NCBI GenBank assembly: GCA_003157595.1
Contig: PMKB01000183.1
Location: 1 to 5,011, forward strand
Reading direction: 5' to 3'
Origin: Solirubrobacterales bacterium
Lineage (GTDB): Bacteria > Actinomycetota > Thermoleophilia > Solirubrobacterales > Solirubrobacteraceae
DNA: 5,011 nt
Below, piece after piece: positions 1 through 5,011 of the stretch. Below the pieces are notes generated by a model, which did not search any database, was not told where the DNA came from, and saw only the letters and a list, made by a program, of their open reading frames with translations. Made by a program: the position numbers and the translations under genes. Positions within the stretch are counted from its first letter, which is position 1. Each line of letters begins with the position of its first letter.

Positions 1-9
1 CCCCGCCCT

Positions 10-26
10 GGCGGGCGCCCCCCGCC
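10..26. terminator. GC-rich hairpin at left edge, possible terminator of an upstream gene
   Basis: GGCGGG (10-15) and CCCGCC (21-26) form a perfect 6-bp stem around a 5-base loop. The CCCGC at 2-6 can pair instead with 11-15, so two mutually exclusive hairpins are possible. The nonamer CCCGCCCTG also occurs twice (2-10 and 21-29). No T-tract follows. It could be the terminator of a gene lying left of the window, or simply a chance GC structure. The rest of 1-108 contains no coding region that I can support. Confidence 0.3.
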
Positions 27-79
27 CTGTTCAGACCGCCGCAAGAGCTGCGCAGCCGTTAGCGGGCGCATATCTGTCG

Positions 80-110
80 TTGAGGACCGCCTAAGGTCGA
101 CGCCTAGTAT
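80..110 (+). promoter_or_regulatory. Possible promoter of the protease gene
   Basis: TTGAGG (80-85) resembles a -35 box, and TAGTAT (105-110) resembles a -10 box with four of six consensus bases. The spacer is 19 bp, which is longer than optimal. A -10 at this place would start transcription near 117-118, on or beside the second in-frame ATG (118). That would give a nearly leaderless mRNA beginning at residue 4 of the longest reading frame. The alternative is the first ATG (109) with a weak AAGG (93-96) twelve bases upstream. Confidence 0.3.
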
Positions 111-1389
111 GTGGAGCATGACCTTCCCAGCAGAGAGCCCGAACACCCCGATCGAGGACCCGCCGGTCCGTCCGCCTTCCGCCGCGATGCGCCGCCCGTT
201 CGCCGCTGCGGTGCTCGTCGTTGTGCTCGCCGCGTTCGGAGGCGCCGCGGTCGCTCACTTCCTCTGGCCGTCGAACCAGACCTCGGCCTCGTCGCCCTCG
301 CTCGGGTTCCGGTTCTCGCCGCGCGGGGCCAACCCGTCGTCTGGCAGCAGCCTGTTTCCCCAAAGCAGCGGCGGCAGCTCCACCACCACGCCTTCCGCGT
401 CGGACGCCTCCGTCGCCACGCAGATCGATCCCGGCCTAGTTGACGTCAACACGGAGACCTCCAGCGGAGCCGCGGCCGGCACGGGCATGGTCGTGACCTC
501 GGGCGGCGAGGTGATCACCAACAACCACGTGATCTCCGGCGCCACGCGGATCTCCGTCTACGACATCGGCAACGGCCGCACCTACACCGCTCGCGTGGTC
601 GGCTACGACCGCTCCCAGGACGTCGCGGTCATCCAGCTCGAGAACGCCTCAGGCCTCTCCACCGTGCCGCTCGGAAACTCCTCGACGCTCAAGGTCGGTA
701 GCGGTGTGCTCACGATCGGCAATGCCGGCGGCGTCGGTGGCACGCCGAGTGTCGCGGCCGGCTCGGTCTCCGGGCTTCACCGCTCGATCACCGCCGGCGA
801 CAGCTATGAGGCGGGCAACACCGAGCGCCTGAAGGGTGTCATCCAGATCAACGGCGCGCTCGAGCCGGGCGATTCGGGCGGCCCGCTCGTCAGCGGCGGC
901 AAGGTCGTGGGCATGGACACCGCGGCGTCGTCGAACTTCAGCTTCCAGTCCGCCAGCGCGGGCCAGGGATTCGCGATCCCGATCAACCAGGTCCTGACGA
1001 TCAGCAGCCAGATCCTTGCAGGCCAGAGTTCCAGCGTGATTCACATCGGCGAGACCGCGCTGATCGGCGTCTATGTCTCCAGCAACACCCGCTGCATCAA
1101 CCAGAGCACCGGGATCGCAGGCGGTGGCTCGGGCGCCGCCGGTGCGCTCGTCTGCGGCGTCGTCCAGGGCACGCCGGCCGCCGGCACCGGCCTCGCATCC
1201 TCCGGCACCACCGCCAACACCTACGACACGATCACCGGACTCGGCGGCAAGGCCGTCAACTCCGCGAGCGCACTGCTCTCGCTGATGGACACCCATCATC
1301 CGGGCGACCGCGTCGCGCTAGCCTGGGTCGACCCGGCGGGCACTTCGCACAGCGCCACTGTGACGCTCGTGAACGGGCCGGCGGACTGA
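109..1389 (+). CDS. Membrane-anchored HtrA/DegP-like trypsin-type serine protease with C-terminal PDZ domain
   Basis: This is a 426-residue protein of the S1C (HtrA/DegP) type, which degrades or processes misfolded proteins outside the cytoplasmic membrane. Residues 1-30 are cytoplasmic (RR at 28-29). Residues 31-53 form one hydrophobic segment, which reads as a signal anchor. Residues 54-104 are a Ser/Thr/Gly/Pro-rich linker, suited to crossing the cell wall. The protease domain spans about 105-305 and shows the full triad: His140 in TNNHVISG, Asp171 in QDVAVIQL and Ser256 in PGDSGGPL. A PDZ-like domain covers about 312-422 (TPAAGTGL, then HPGDRVALAW). It carries a Gly-rich insert flanked by Cys329 and Cys349, the only cysteines, which could form a disulfide. 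Possible starts are ATG at 109, 118 and 187. None has a strong ribosome site; 109 is the longest, and 118 fits a leaderless mRNA. The gene stands alone and is followed by a hairpin. The family is clear; the substrate is unknown. Confidence 0.93.
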   Translation: MWSMTFPAESPNTPIEDPPVRPPSAAMRRPFAAAVLVVVLAAFGGAAVAHFLWPSNQTSASSPSLGFRFSPRGANPSSGSSLFPQSSGGSSTTTPSASDASVATQIDPGLVDVNTETSSGAAAGTGMVVTSGGEVITNNHVISGATRISVYDIGNGRTYTARVVGYDRSQDVAVIQLENASGLSTVPLGNSSTLKVGSGVLTIGNAGGVGGTPSVAAGSVSGLHRSITAGDSYEAGNTERLKGVIQINGALEPGDSGGPLVSGGKVVGMDTAASSNFSFQSASAGQGFAIPINQVLTISSQILAGQSSSVIHIGETALIGVYVSSNTRCINQSTGIAGGGSGAAGALVCGVVQGTPAAGTGLASSGTTANTYDTITGLGGKAVNSASALLSLMDTHHPGDRVALAWVDPAGTSHSATVTLVNGPAD

Positions 1390-1401
1390 GTTTGATTTAT
1401 G

Positions 1402-1420
1402 CCGGCGCCGCTGGCGCCGG
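1402..1420. terminator. Perfect hairpin between convergent genes, probable bidirectional terminator without T-tract
   Basis: CCGGCGCC (1402-1409) and GGCGCCGG (1413-1420) form a perfect 8-bp GC stem with a 3-base loop. It starts 12 bases after the protease stop codon and lies 37 bases beyond the end of the minus-strand small gene. No run of T follows on either strand, so this is not a canonical intrinsic terminator. Hairpins lacking a U-tract are often found at gene ends in high-GC actinobacteria. Its position between two convergent genes supports a terminating or mRNA-protecting role. Confidence 0.5.
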
Positions 1421-1457
1421 ACCGTGACAACCGCCCGTCACGACCTCGCCGCCAGAT

Positions 1458-1622
1458 TCAGCGGCTGCGGTTCGTGCGTTCCTTCGGCGGCTGCGGCGGG
1501 AAGCTCTTGCGCTCCTTGGGGGTCATCTGCCGGATCGTCAGCGAGCCCGCCTTCACCTGGGCTTTGATCTCGTCCAGTTTGAGGCGCCGCTGCTCGGCAG
1601 CCCGGTCCGCATGCGTGCTCAT
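1458..1622 (-). CDS. Small basic hypothetical protein, 54 residues
   Basis: The reading frame runs from ATG at 1622 down to TGA at 1460-1458. It begins MSTHADRAAEQRRLKLDEIK and contains the core SLTIRQMTPKERK at about residues 27-39. It ends in a Pro/Lys/Arg-rich tail (PPQPPKERTNRSR). Residues 5-24 look like a charged amphipathic helix, and the tail is probably disordered. No membrane segment, signal or cysteine is present. Coding support: about 49 of 54 codons end in G or C, as in the flanking genes, and the opposite-strand frame is much poorer in this respect. The sequence resembles small uncharacterised actinobacterial proteins with an 'IRQMTPxER' core (recalled, not searched); I know of no assigned function. 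There is no Shine-Dalgarno site, but a good -10 box lies six bases upstream, suggesting a leaderless transcript. It is divergent from the SRPBCC gene and convergent with the protease gene. Confidence 0.65.
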   Translation of the reverse strand: MSTHADRAAEQRRLKLDEIKAQVKAGSLTIRQMTPKERKSFPPQPPKERTNRSR

Positions 1623-1628
1623 TCACAC

Positions 1629-1634
1629 ATGATA
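1629..1634 (-). promoter_or_regulatory. -10 box of the small basic protein gene, leaderless layout
   Basis: Read on the minus strand, TATCAT matches five of six bases of the -10 consensus TATAAT. Exactly six bases separate it from the ATG (1622-1620), so the expected transcription start falls on the A of the start codon. This is the classic layout of actinobacterial leaderless genes and would explain the lack of a ribosome binding site. I see no convincing -35 box at 16-18 bp upstream. Confidence 0.4.
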
Positions 1635-1673
1635 CTCGTCGCCAAGGCGTCGAATCGGTGAAACTGACGCACG

Positions 1674-2204
1674 ATGCCCCCGGATCTCGATCGCTGGCTG
1701 CGCGAGCCGGCGGTGCGCACAAGGCACCGGCGCGAGAGCAGCGCCGGCGTCGAGGAGCTTTGGCGCGCCGCGGCCACCGTCACGCTGCGTGACTGCCGGC
1801 TGCTCGGCCGGCTCGTCACGGTGCGCCTGCCGGGCAGCCGGCCCGAGATGACCTTCGAGGAGCTGTTTCGCGCACCGCCCTTCCTCCCGCTCGCGCAGGG
1901 GCCGACCTGGGCCCTGTCGGGGCTGTGCGGGCGGATCTGGACCGTGCGCGCCGAGTTCGCCTCACTCGTGGACCCTCAGGCCTTCCTTGACTGGGAGGAG
2001 CCGGGCACGGTGCGCGTGCTGTTTGCGCACTGGGCCGAGCCGGTGGCCCACGGCGCCGCGCTGCGCAGCGAGGTTCGCATCGCCCCGGTGGACCGCCGTG
2101 CCGCGGTCTACCTGCGGGCGCTAGAGCCCTTCATCGCGGCGTTTCAGGGTCTCGTCGGGCTGGAGACGCTGTCGCTGGCGGTGCGCCGCGCCGAACAGCG
2201 CTGA
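1674..2204 (+). CDS. SRPBCC (START/Bet v1-like) fold protein
   Basis: This is a 176-residue soluble protein with no signal or membrane segment. Its layout fits the SRPBCC helix-grip fold, which forms a deep pocket for hydrophobic ligands. The N-terminal part has RHRRESSAGVEELWRAAATV (about 18-36), resembling the opening strand and helix in which a Val-x-x-Leu-Trp pattern is typical. The middle has GLCGRIWTVRAEF (83-95) and then FLDWEEPGTVRVLFAHWAEP (104-123), resembling the central strands. The C-terminal part has LRSEVRIAPVDRRAAVYLRA (130-149), a 'TETRV...D..AR..F..YW'-like element, followed by a long helix to the end. The ligand or reaction cannot be read from the sequence. The start at ATG 1674 has only a weak GGTGA at 1657-1661. 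The gene is convergent with the UbiA-like gene, 36 bp away, and no strong terminator lies between them (only a 4-bp stem at 2222-2236). A link to the lipid or quinone genes opposite is possible but not shown. Confidence 0.7.
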   Translation: MPPDLDRWLREPAVRTRHRRESSAGVEELWRAAATVTLRDCRLLGRLVTVRLPGSRPEMTFEELFRAPPFLPLAQGPTWALSGLCGRIWTVRAEFASLVDPQAFLDWEEPGTVRVLFAHWAEPVAHGAALRSEVRIAPVDRRAAVYLRALEPFIAAFQGLVGLETLSLAVRRAEQR

Positions 2205-2240
2205 GAAGTCATCGCAGTACTCCGCGTCCAAGGCGGCCGA

Positions 2241-2984
2241 TCAGCTCAGTCGCAGCACGACGAGCGCGACCGCGAGCAGCGTCACGGCCAGCGCGCAGGC
2301 CGCCAGCGCGCCTTCCAGTGGCGCCGCGAGCGAGTGCGCGTCGAGCGCGATCACGCGGCCGTCGCGCAGGCGCTGCTCGCCGCTGACCGACGCGGTCCGC
2401 CGGCGCAGCTCGCGCGCCGGGCTCGACAGTCGTCGCTGCGCGAGGCTCAGTGCGAAGCACGCCCCAACGGCGAGCACGCCGGCCACATGGAGCCCCAGGG
2501 CGTTGACCCAGAAGCCGGTGGCGGCAGGAAACGCTCCCCAGGCCAGCGCGAACCACACATCGGTGTGGAAGCGGCCGCCGAACCACTCCAGGTCATAGGC
2601 CAGCACGAGGAACACCCCGACCGCGGTGAACGGCAGCAGGCTGAGCGATACGGTGGTGGCGCCGTAGATCCCGATCGCCGCCGCGGCGCTCAGCCCGACG
2701 AGCGCGAGTGCGATCAGCGCGCCGTCGGGGAGCCGCGTGCCCAACGGGCGGCCGCGAAGCTCGTCGAGCGCGTGCGCGGCCACGCCGACTGCGAGGAAGA
2801 ACGCCGCCAGCGCCGCCAGCAGGCGTGAGGCATGTAGGTGCGGCGCCATCGCGGCGCCGATCGCGACGTAGCTGAGATGCCACGCGGTGTAGGGGGGATG
2901 CAGCAGCGTGACGAGGTCGCGCCAGCCCCCCGCGGCGAGCGCGTAGAACGCCGGGCGCTCAGCCGGCGGCGCGGCGCGTGCCAT
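2241..2984 (-). CDS. UbiA-like integral membrane protein with degenerate prenyltransferase motif
   Basis: This is a 247-residue polytopic protein with about seven hydrophobic segments (roughly 34-50, 55-72, 88-106, 112-131, 143-160, 164-181, 224-245). UbiA prenyltransferases join an isoprenoid diphosphate to an aromatic or other acceptor in the membrane, using two Asp-rich loops. The loop after the second helix reads HALDELRGRPLGTRLPD (71-87). This is placed where UbiA proteins have N-D-x-x-D-x-x-x-D followed by R-P, but only Asp74 and the RP (79-80) fit, with His71 and Gly78 replacing Asp. The second loop begins YDLEWFGGRFHTD (130-142), near the family's usual second motif. The loop between the last two helices (183-219) is long and basic. 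The gene overlaps the methyltransferase gene by 26 bp, implying one transcript and coupled translation; no strong ribosome site precedes its ATG. The UbiA relationship is inferred from topology and the partial motif, so catalysis is uncertain. Confidence 0.72.
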   Translation of the reverse strand: MARAAPPAERPAFYALAAGGWRDLVTLLHPPYTAWHLSYVAIGAAMAPHLHASRLLAALAAFFLAVGVAAHALDELRGRPLGTRLPDGALIALALVGLSAAAAIGIYGATTVSLSLLPFTAVGVFLVLAYDLEWFGGRFHTDVWFALAWGAFPAATGFWVNALGLHVAGVLAVGACFALSLAQRRLSSPARELRRRTASVSGEQRLRDGRVIALDAHSLAAPLEGALAACALAVTLLAVALVVLRLS

Positions 2985-3786
2985 CTCTGGTGCCCGTCGT
3001 CACGACGCCGGCGCCGAAGCTCATCAACCGCGTCTGGACGCCGCCGATGCCCGCCGCCTCCCAGTATGTCTGCAGCGTGTCGAGCGGATGGCGGGCATAG
3101 AAGTCGGGGATGCTGGTGGCGAGGAAGCGCCCGACCCGCGCCCACTCGCCGGACACCGTGCGCCCGAGTGCCGGCAGGGCGCCACGCGTGTACGCGCCCC
3201 ACAGCGCACGCCAAGGCTGACGCGCGGGCTCGCCGAACTCGAGCGAGGCGATCCGCCCGCCGGGCGCGACGACGCGGGCCAGCTCGCGCAGCGTCGCCGC
3301 CGGGTCATCGACGTAGCGCAGCAGGTAGGTGAAGGTCAGGTGGTCGAACTCGCCATCGGCGAACGGCAGCCGCTCGGCCTGGCCTTCGAGCAGCGTGATC
3401 CGCGCTGCGAGCTCCGGCGAGCGCGCCAGACGCGCCCGCGCCGCCGCGAGCATCTGGGCGCTCTGGTCGAGGCCGACCACCTCGATGTCGTAGCGGCGCA
3501 CGAGCGCGCTGGCGACAAGACCGGTGCCGGTCGCCACGTCGAGCACCCGCTGGCCCGGGCGCGCGTGCACCGCCGCAACCATCGCGGCGCGCCACCGCGG
3601 ATCCTGGCCAAAGCTGAGCACGGCGCCGGCGCGATCGTAGTGGCGGGGCAGGCCGGCGAACAGCTCCAGCGCGTGCTGTTTGCGTGCGCCCGCAGCGACT
3701 GCGCTGCGGGCGTCTGGTCCGTGCTCTTGGGAGGGGCCGGAGCGGGGCGTGCGCGAATCATGCCGGGTGGCCGGCGCCGTGGGCAC
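2959..3786 (-). CDS. UbiE/MenG-like class I SAM-dependent methyltransferase
   Basis: This 275-residue cytosolic enzyme is predicted to transfer a methyl group from S-adenosylmethionine. It resembles UbiE/MenG, which C-methylate demethylmenaquinone or ubiquinone precursors. Numbered from the GTG at 3786: LPRHYDRAGAVLS and the following DPRW (47-65) match the UbiE start motif; VLDVATGTG (81-89) is the SAM-binding glycine loop; Asp107 in VVGLDQS is the ribose-binding acid; QAERLPFADGEFDHL (136-150) and RVVAPGGRIASLEFG (171-185) are typical later motifs. Departures from classic UbiE are Ala-Gly for Met-Asn and Asp for His in the first motif. The start was chosen because GGAGG lies five bases upstream. 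An in-frame GTG at 3864 would add 26 residues but lacks a ribosome site. Even from 3786 the first 40 residues are unlike the family and probably disordered. It is first in an operon with the UbiA-like gene. A quinone substrate is likely but other lipids are possible. Confidence 0.88.
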   Translation of the reverse strand: MPTAPATRHDSRTPRSGPSQEHGPDARSAVAAGARKQHALELFAGLPRHYDRAGAVLSFGQDPRWRAAMVAAVHARPGQRVLDVATGTGLVASALVRRYDIEVVGLDQSAQMLAAARARLARSPELAARITLLEGQAERLPFADGEFDHLTFTYLLRYVDDPAATLRELARVVAPGGRIASLEFGEPARQPWRALWGAYTRGALPALGRTVSGEWARVGRFLATSIPDFYARHPLDTLQTYWEAAGIGGVQTRLMSFGAGVVTTGTRDGTRRAAG

Positions 3787-3791
3787 GCGGG

Positions 3792-3796
3792 CCTCC
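3792..3796 (-). promoter_or_regulatory. Ribosome binding site that decides the methyltransferase start
   Basis: On the minus strand GGAGG is followed by a 5-base spacer and then the GTG at 3786-3784. This is the only good Shine-Dalgarno match in the N-terminal part of the frame. It favours this start over the longer frame opening at GTG 3864. Confidence 0.6.
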
Positions 3797-3845
3797 GCCT
3801 CGGCTGCCGGCCGACGGCCTCCACAGACGTTGCCGAATAGCCGTA

Positions 3846-3900
3846 CAGGGACGTTTGGTCCCACTGACGGGCCGATCGATGGACGGTTCGTCCGGACGTC
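3846..3900. promoter_or_regulatory. Cluster of small inverted repeats in the divergent intergenic region
   Basis: The 192 bp between the methyltransferase and binding-protein starts (3787-3978) contain three small symmetric elements. GGGAC/GTCCC (3848-3852 and 3858-3862) have a 5-base gap. GGACG/CGTCC (3881-3885 and 3889-3893) have a 3-base gap. The perfect 10-bp palindrome CGTCCGGACG (3889-3898) overlaps the second. GACGTC (3895-3900) continues the run. A divergent control region is where an operator would be expected, but short palindromes also arise by chance in GC-rich DNA. No clear -35/-10 pair for the methyltransferase was found; TACACT (3935-3940) is a possible -10 for the binding protein with no recognisable -35. 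Confidence 0.3.
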
Positions 3901-3966
3901 GGGTCGTGTGGCGCCCCGAACCGGCGCAGTGACTTACACTCGGCCGTGGTAGGCAACACTTTCCTG

Positions 3967-3972
3967 AGGAGG
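3967..3972 (+). promoter_or_regulatory. Strong ribosome binding site of the binding-protein gene
   Basis: AGGAGG, in the context GAGGAGGA, is a perfect Shine-Dalgarno sequence six bases before the GTG at 3979. It fixes the start at a GTG and suggests high translation, as expected for an abundant transporter binding protein. Confidence 0.85.
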
Positions 3973-3978
3973 AATCCC

Positions 3979-5011
3979 GTGCCAAAGACTTTGCGAGTAC
4001 TGCTCGGAGCGACCGTCGCGGTCGCCTTGGGCACGGCGGCGACCCTGTGGGCCACCGCCGCAGGTGCGGCGCACATCGCCGCAGCCCCAACGGTCACGAT
4101 CGTTTACGGGACCGCGCCGGATTATCTCGATCCGCAGAAGACCTATACGACTCAGGGTGGCGAGGCCACGTGGGTCAGCTACCTTGGTCTGTACACCTAC
4201 GCCCACAAAGTGGGCGCTGCAGGCGGCGCCGTGATTCCTGCGCTGGCGCAGGGGCTGCCGGTCGTCAGCAACGGCGGCAAGACGTACACGATGACGCTGC
4301 GCCCGAACCTCGTGTACTCCAACGGCAACGCCGTCAAGGCGAGCGACTTCGCCTACAGCATCGAGCGTGCGCTGAAGCTCACCTGGGGCGGTGACAGCTT
4401 CTACACCGGCAACATCGTCGGAGCGCTGGCCTACTCGACCGGCAAGTCGACGTCGATCAGCGGCATCGTCGCCAACGACGCGACCGGCCAGATCACGATT
4501 CACCTGCTCGCCCCCTACGGCGCGTTTCTGAACATCCTCGCGTTCCCCTCGTCGGGCTTGGTGCCGACCGGTACCGCGATGACCAACCTCAGCAACGCCC
4601 CGCCCCCGGGCGTCGGGCCCTACATGATCACCAACGTGGTGCCCAACAAGTCATGGGTCGGAGCGATCAACCCGTACTACGCCAAGGAGGCGATCCCGGG
4701 GATCCCGCAGGGCTCCGTGACGGTCGACGCCAGGGTCGAGAGCAACACCGCGACCGAGACCGAGGACGTTCTCAATAACACCGACGATCTGTTCGACACG
4801 GGCGACTCGATCACTCCGTCGCTCCTGCCCCAGATCAAGAGCACCGCAGCGAGCCGCTACAAGACCATTCCGGTGGTGCAGAACTTCTACTTCTTCCTCA
4901 ACGTGACGGAGAAGCCGTTCAACAGCCAACTGGTGCGCGAGGCAGTCGATCTCGCGATCGACCGCCGCGTGCTCTCGAAGCTGGCCAGCGGGACGATCAG
5001 TCCCGGCTGTT
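3979..5011 (+). CDS. ABC transporter substrate-binding protein, family 5 (peptide/nickel/oligosaccharide type), 3' end outside window
   Basis: The first 344 residues of a family 5 solute-binding protein are present; the family is usually 500-600 residues, so roughly the C-terminal third or more is missing. Such proteins capture oligopeptides or other solutes outside the cell and hand them to an ABC permease. Residues 1-36 form an export signal (Lys3, Arg6, hydrophobic 8-29, Ala-rich cleavage region near 27-36). TIVYGTAPDYLDPQ (40-53) is the usual first strand with the LDP turn. TMTLRPNLVYSNGNAVKASD (104-123) and FAYSIERAL (124-132) match the family signature, where the norm is 'L+.gv.wsdG.pvtA.Dv.ys..R'. 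GVGPYMITNVVPNKSW (211-226) and NSQLVREAVDLAIDRRVL (315-332) are the later conserved parts. The signal has no lipobox cysteine; the first Cys is residue 344. The GTG start is fixed by AGGAGG. Permease and ATPase genes, if linked, would lie to the right. The substrate cannot be assigned. Confidence 0.9.
   Translation, partial: MPKTLRVLLGATVAVALGTAATLWATAAGAAHIAAAPTVTIVYGTAPDYLDPQKTYTTQGGEATWVSYLGLYTYAHKVGAAGGAVIPALAQGLPVVSNGGKTYTMTLRPNLVYSNGNAVKASDFAYSIERALKLTWGGDSFYTGNIVGALAYSTGKSTSISGIVANDATGQITIHLLAPYGAFLNILAFPSSGLVPTGTAMTNLSNAPPPGVGPYMITNVVPNKSWVGAINPYYAKEAIPGIPQGSVTVDARVESNTATETEDVLNNTDDLFDTGDSITPSLLPQIKSTAASRYKTIPVVQNFYFFLNVTEKPFNSQLVREAVDLAIDRRVLSKLASGTISPGC

Noticed and set aside
649..1299. 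216-codon open frame on the minus strand opposite the protease gene
   Set aside because: The opposite strand encodes the catalytic and PDZ domains with all motifs. The antisense product is a low-complexity Ala/Arg/Asp/Gly sequence without family resemblance.
1399..1632. 77-codon plus-strand frame after the protease gene
   Set aside because: It starts inside the terminator hairpin, has weaker G/C third-position bias than the overlapping minus-strand 54-residue frame, and shows no ribosome site.
2205..2240. Possible terminator between the convergent SRPBCC and UbiA-like genes
   Set aside because: Only a 4-bp CCGC/GCGG stem with a 7-base loop is present and there is no T-tract, which is too weak to call.
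2334..2828. 164-codon plus-strand frame opposite the UbiA-like gene
   Set aside because: The minus strand shows a proper alternation of hydrophobic helices and charged loops. The plus-strand product is Arg/Gln/Glu-rich and domain-free.
3088..3840. 250-codon open frame on the plus strand opposite the methyltransferase gene
   Set aside because: It is antisense to a clear UbiE-like enzyme. Its translation is Arg/Ala/Gly-rich with no recognisable domain, as expected for a shadow frame in GC-rich DNA.
3336..4097. 253-codon minus-strand frame spanning the divergent intergenic region, with a second one at 3934-4503
   Set aside because: Both run through the methyltransferase or binding-protein genes in the wrong frame, have no recognisable motif, and would remove the promoter region and strong ribosome site of the real gene.
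1..5011. CRISPR array, insertion sequence, tRNA or rRNA gene, attachment site
   Set aside because: No spaced direct repeats longer than about nine bases, no transposase or integrase motifs, no cloverleaf and no rRNA-like stretch were seen. The only short direct repeat (CCCGCCCTG at 2 and 21) is plausible by chance.

Overview
The window is about two-thirds G+C, with codon third positions almost always G or C. The gene types (Ser/Thr/Gly-rich anchored trypsin-like protease, SRPBCC protein, UbiE-like methyltransferase next to a degenerate UbiA-like membrane protein, family 5 solute-binding protein) suggest a high-GC actinobacterium. The Thermoleophilia/Solirubrobacterales lineage is the best guess. 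That placement rests on gene style and protein resemblance recalled from memory; no rRNA or other marker gene is present.

Layout. Positions 1-108 hold a short GC hairpin and a possible promoter but no gene. Next comes a membrane-anchored HtrA/DegP-like serine protease (109-1389, +), followed by a strong hairpin without a T-tract (1402-1420). A 54-residue basic protein lies on the minus strand (1458-1622). A 51-bp gap separates it from a divergently transcribed SRPBCC-fold protein (1674-2204, +). That gene converges, across 36 bp, on a two-gene minus-strand operon: a UbiE/MenG-like methyltransferase (2959-3786), then a seven-helix UbiA-like membrane protein (2241-2984), with the two genes overlapping by 26 bp. 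A 192-bp divergent intergenic region with small palindromes separates this operon from a peptide/solute ABC-transporter binding protein (3979 onward, +), which runs off the right edge.

How they work together. Only the methyltransferase and UbiA-like pair looks functionally coupled. UbiE enzymes methylate, and UbiA enzymes prenylate, the ring precursors of respiratory quinones, so the pair may act on a quinone or other lipid. However, the UbiA-like protein has lost most of the Asp motif needed for prenyl transfer, so its role is open. The protease and the binding protein are both exported and probably serve separate envelope and uptake functions. I see no mobile element, CRISPR array, tRNA or rRNA, and no convincing new multi-gene system. 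The most distinctive points are the degenerate UbiA-like partner, the small leaderless-looking basic gene and the binding protein without a lipobox.
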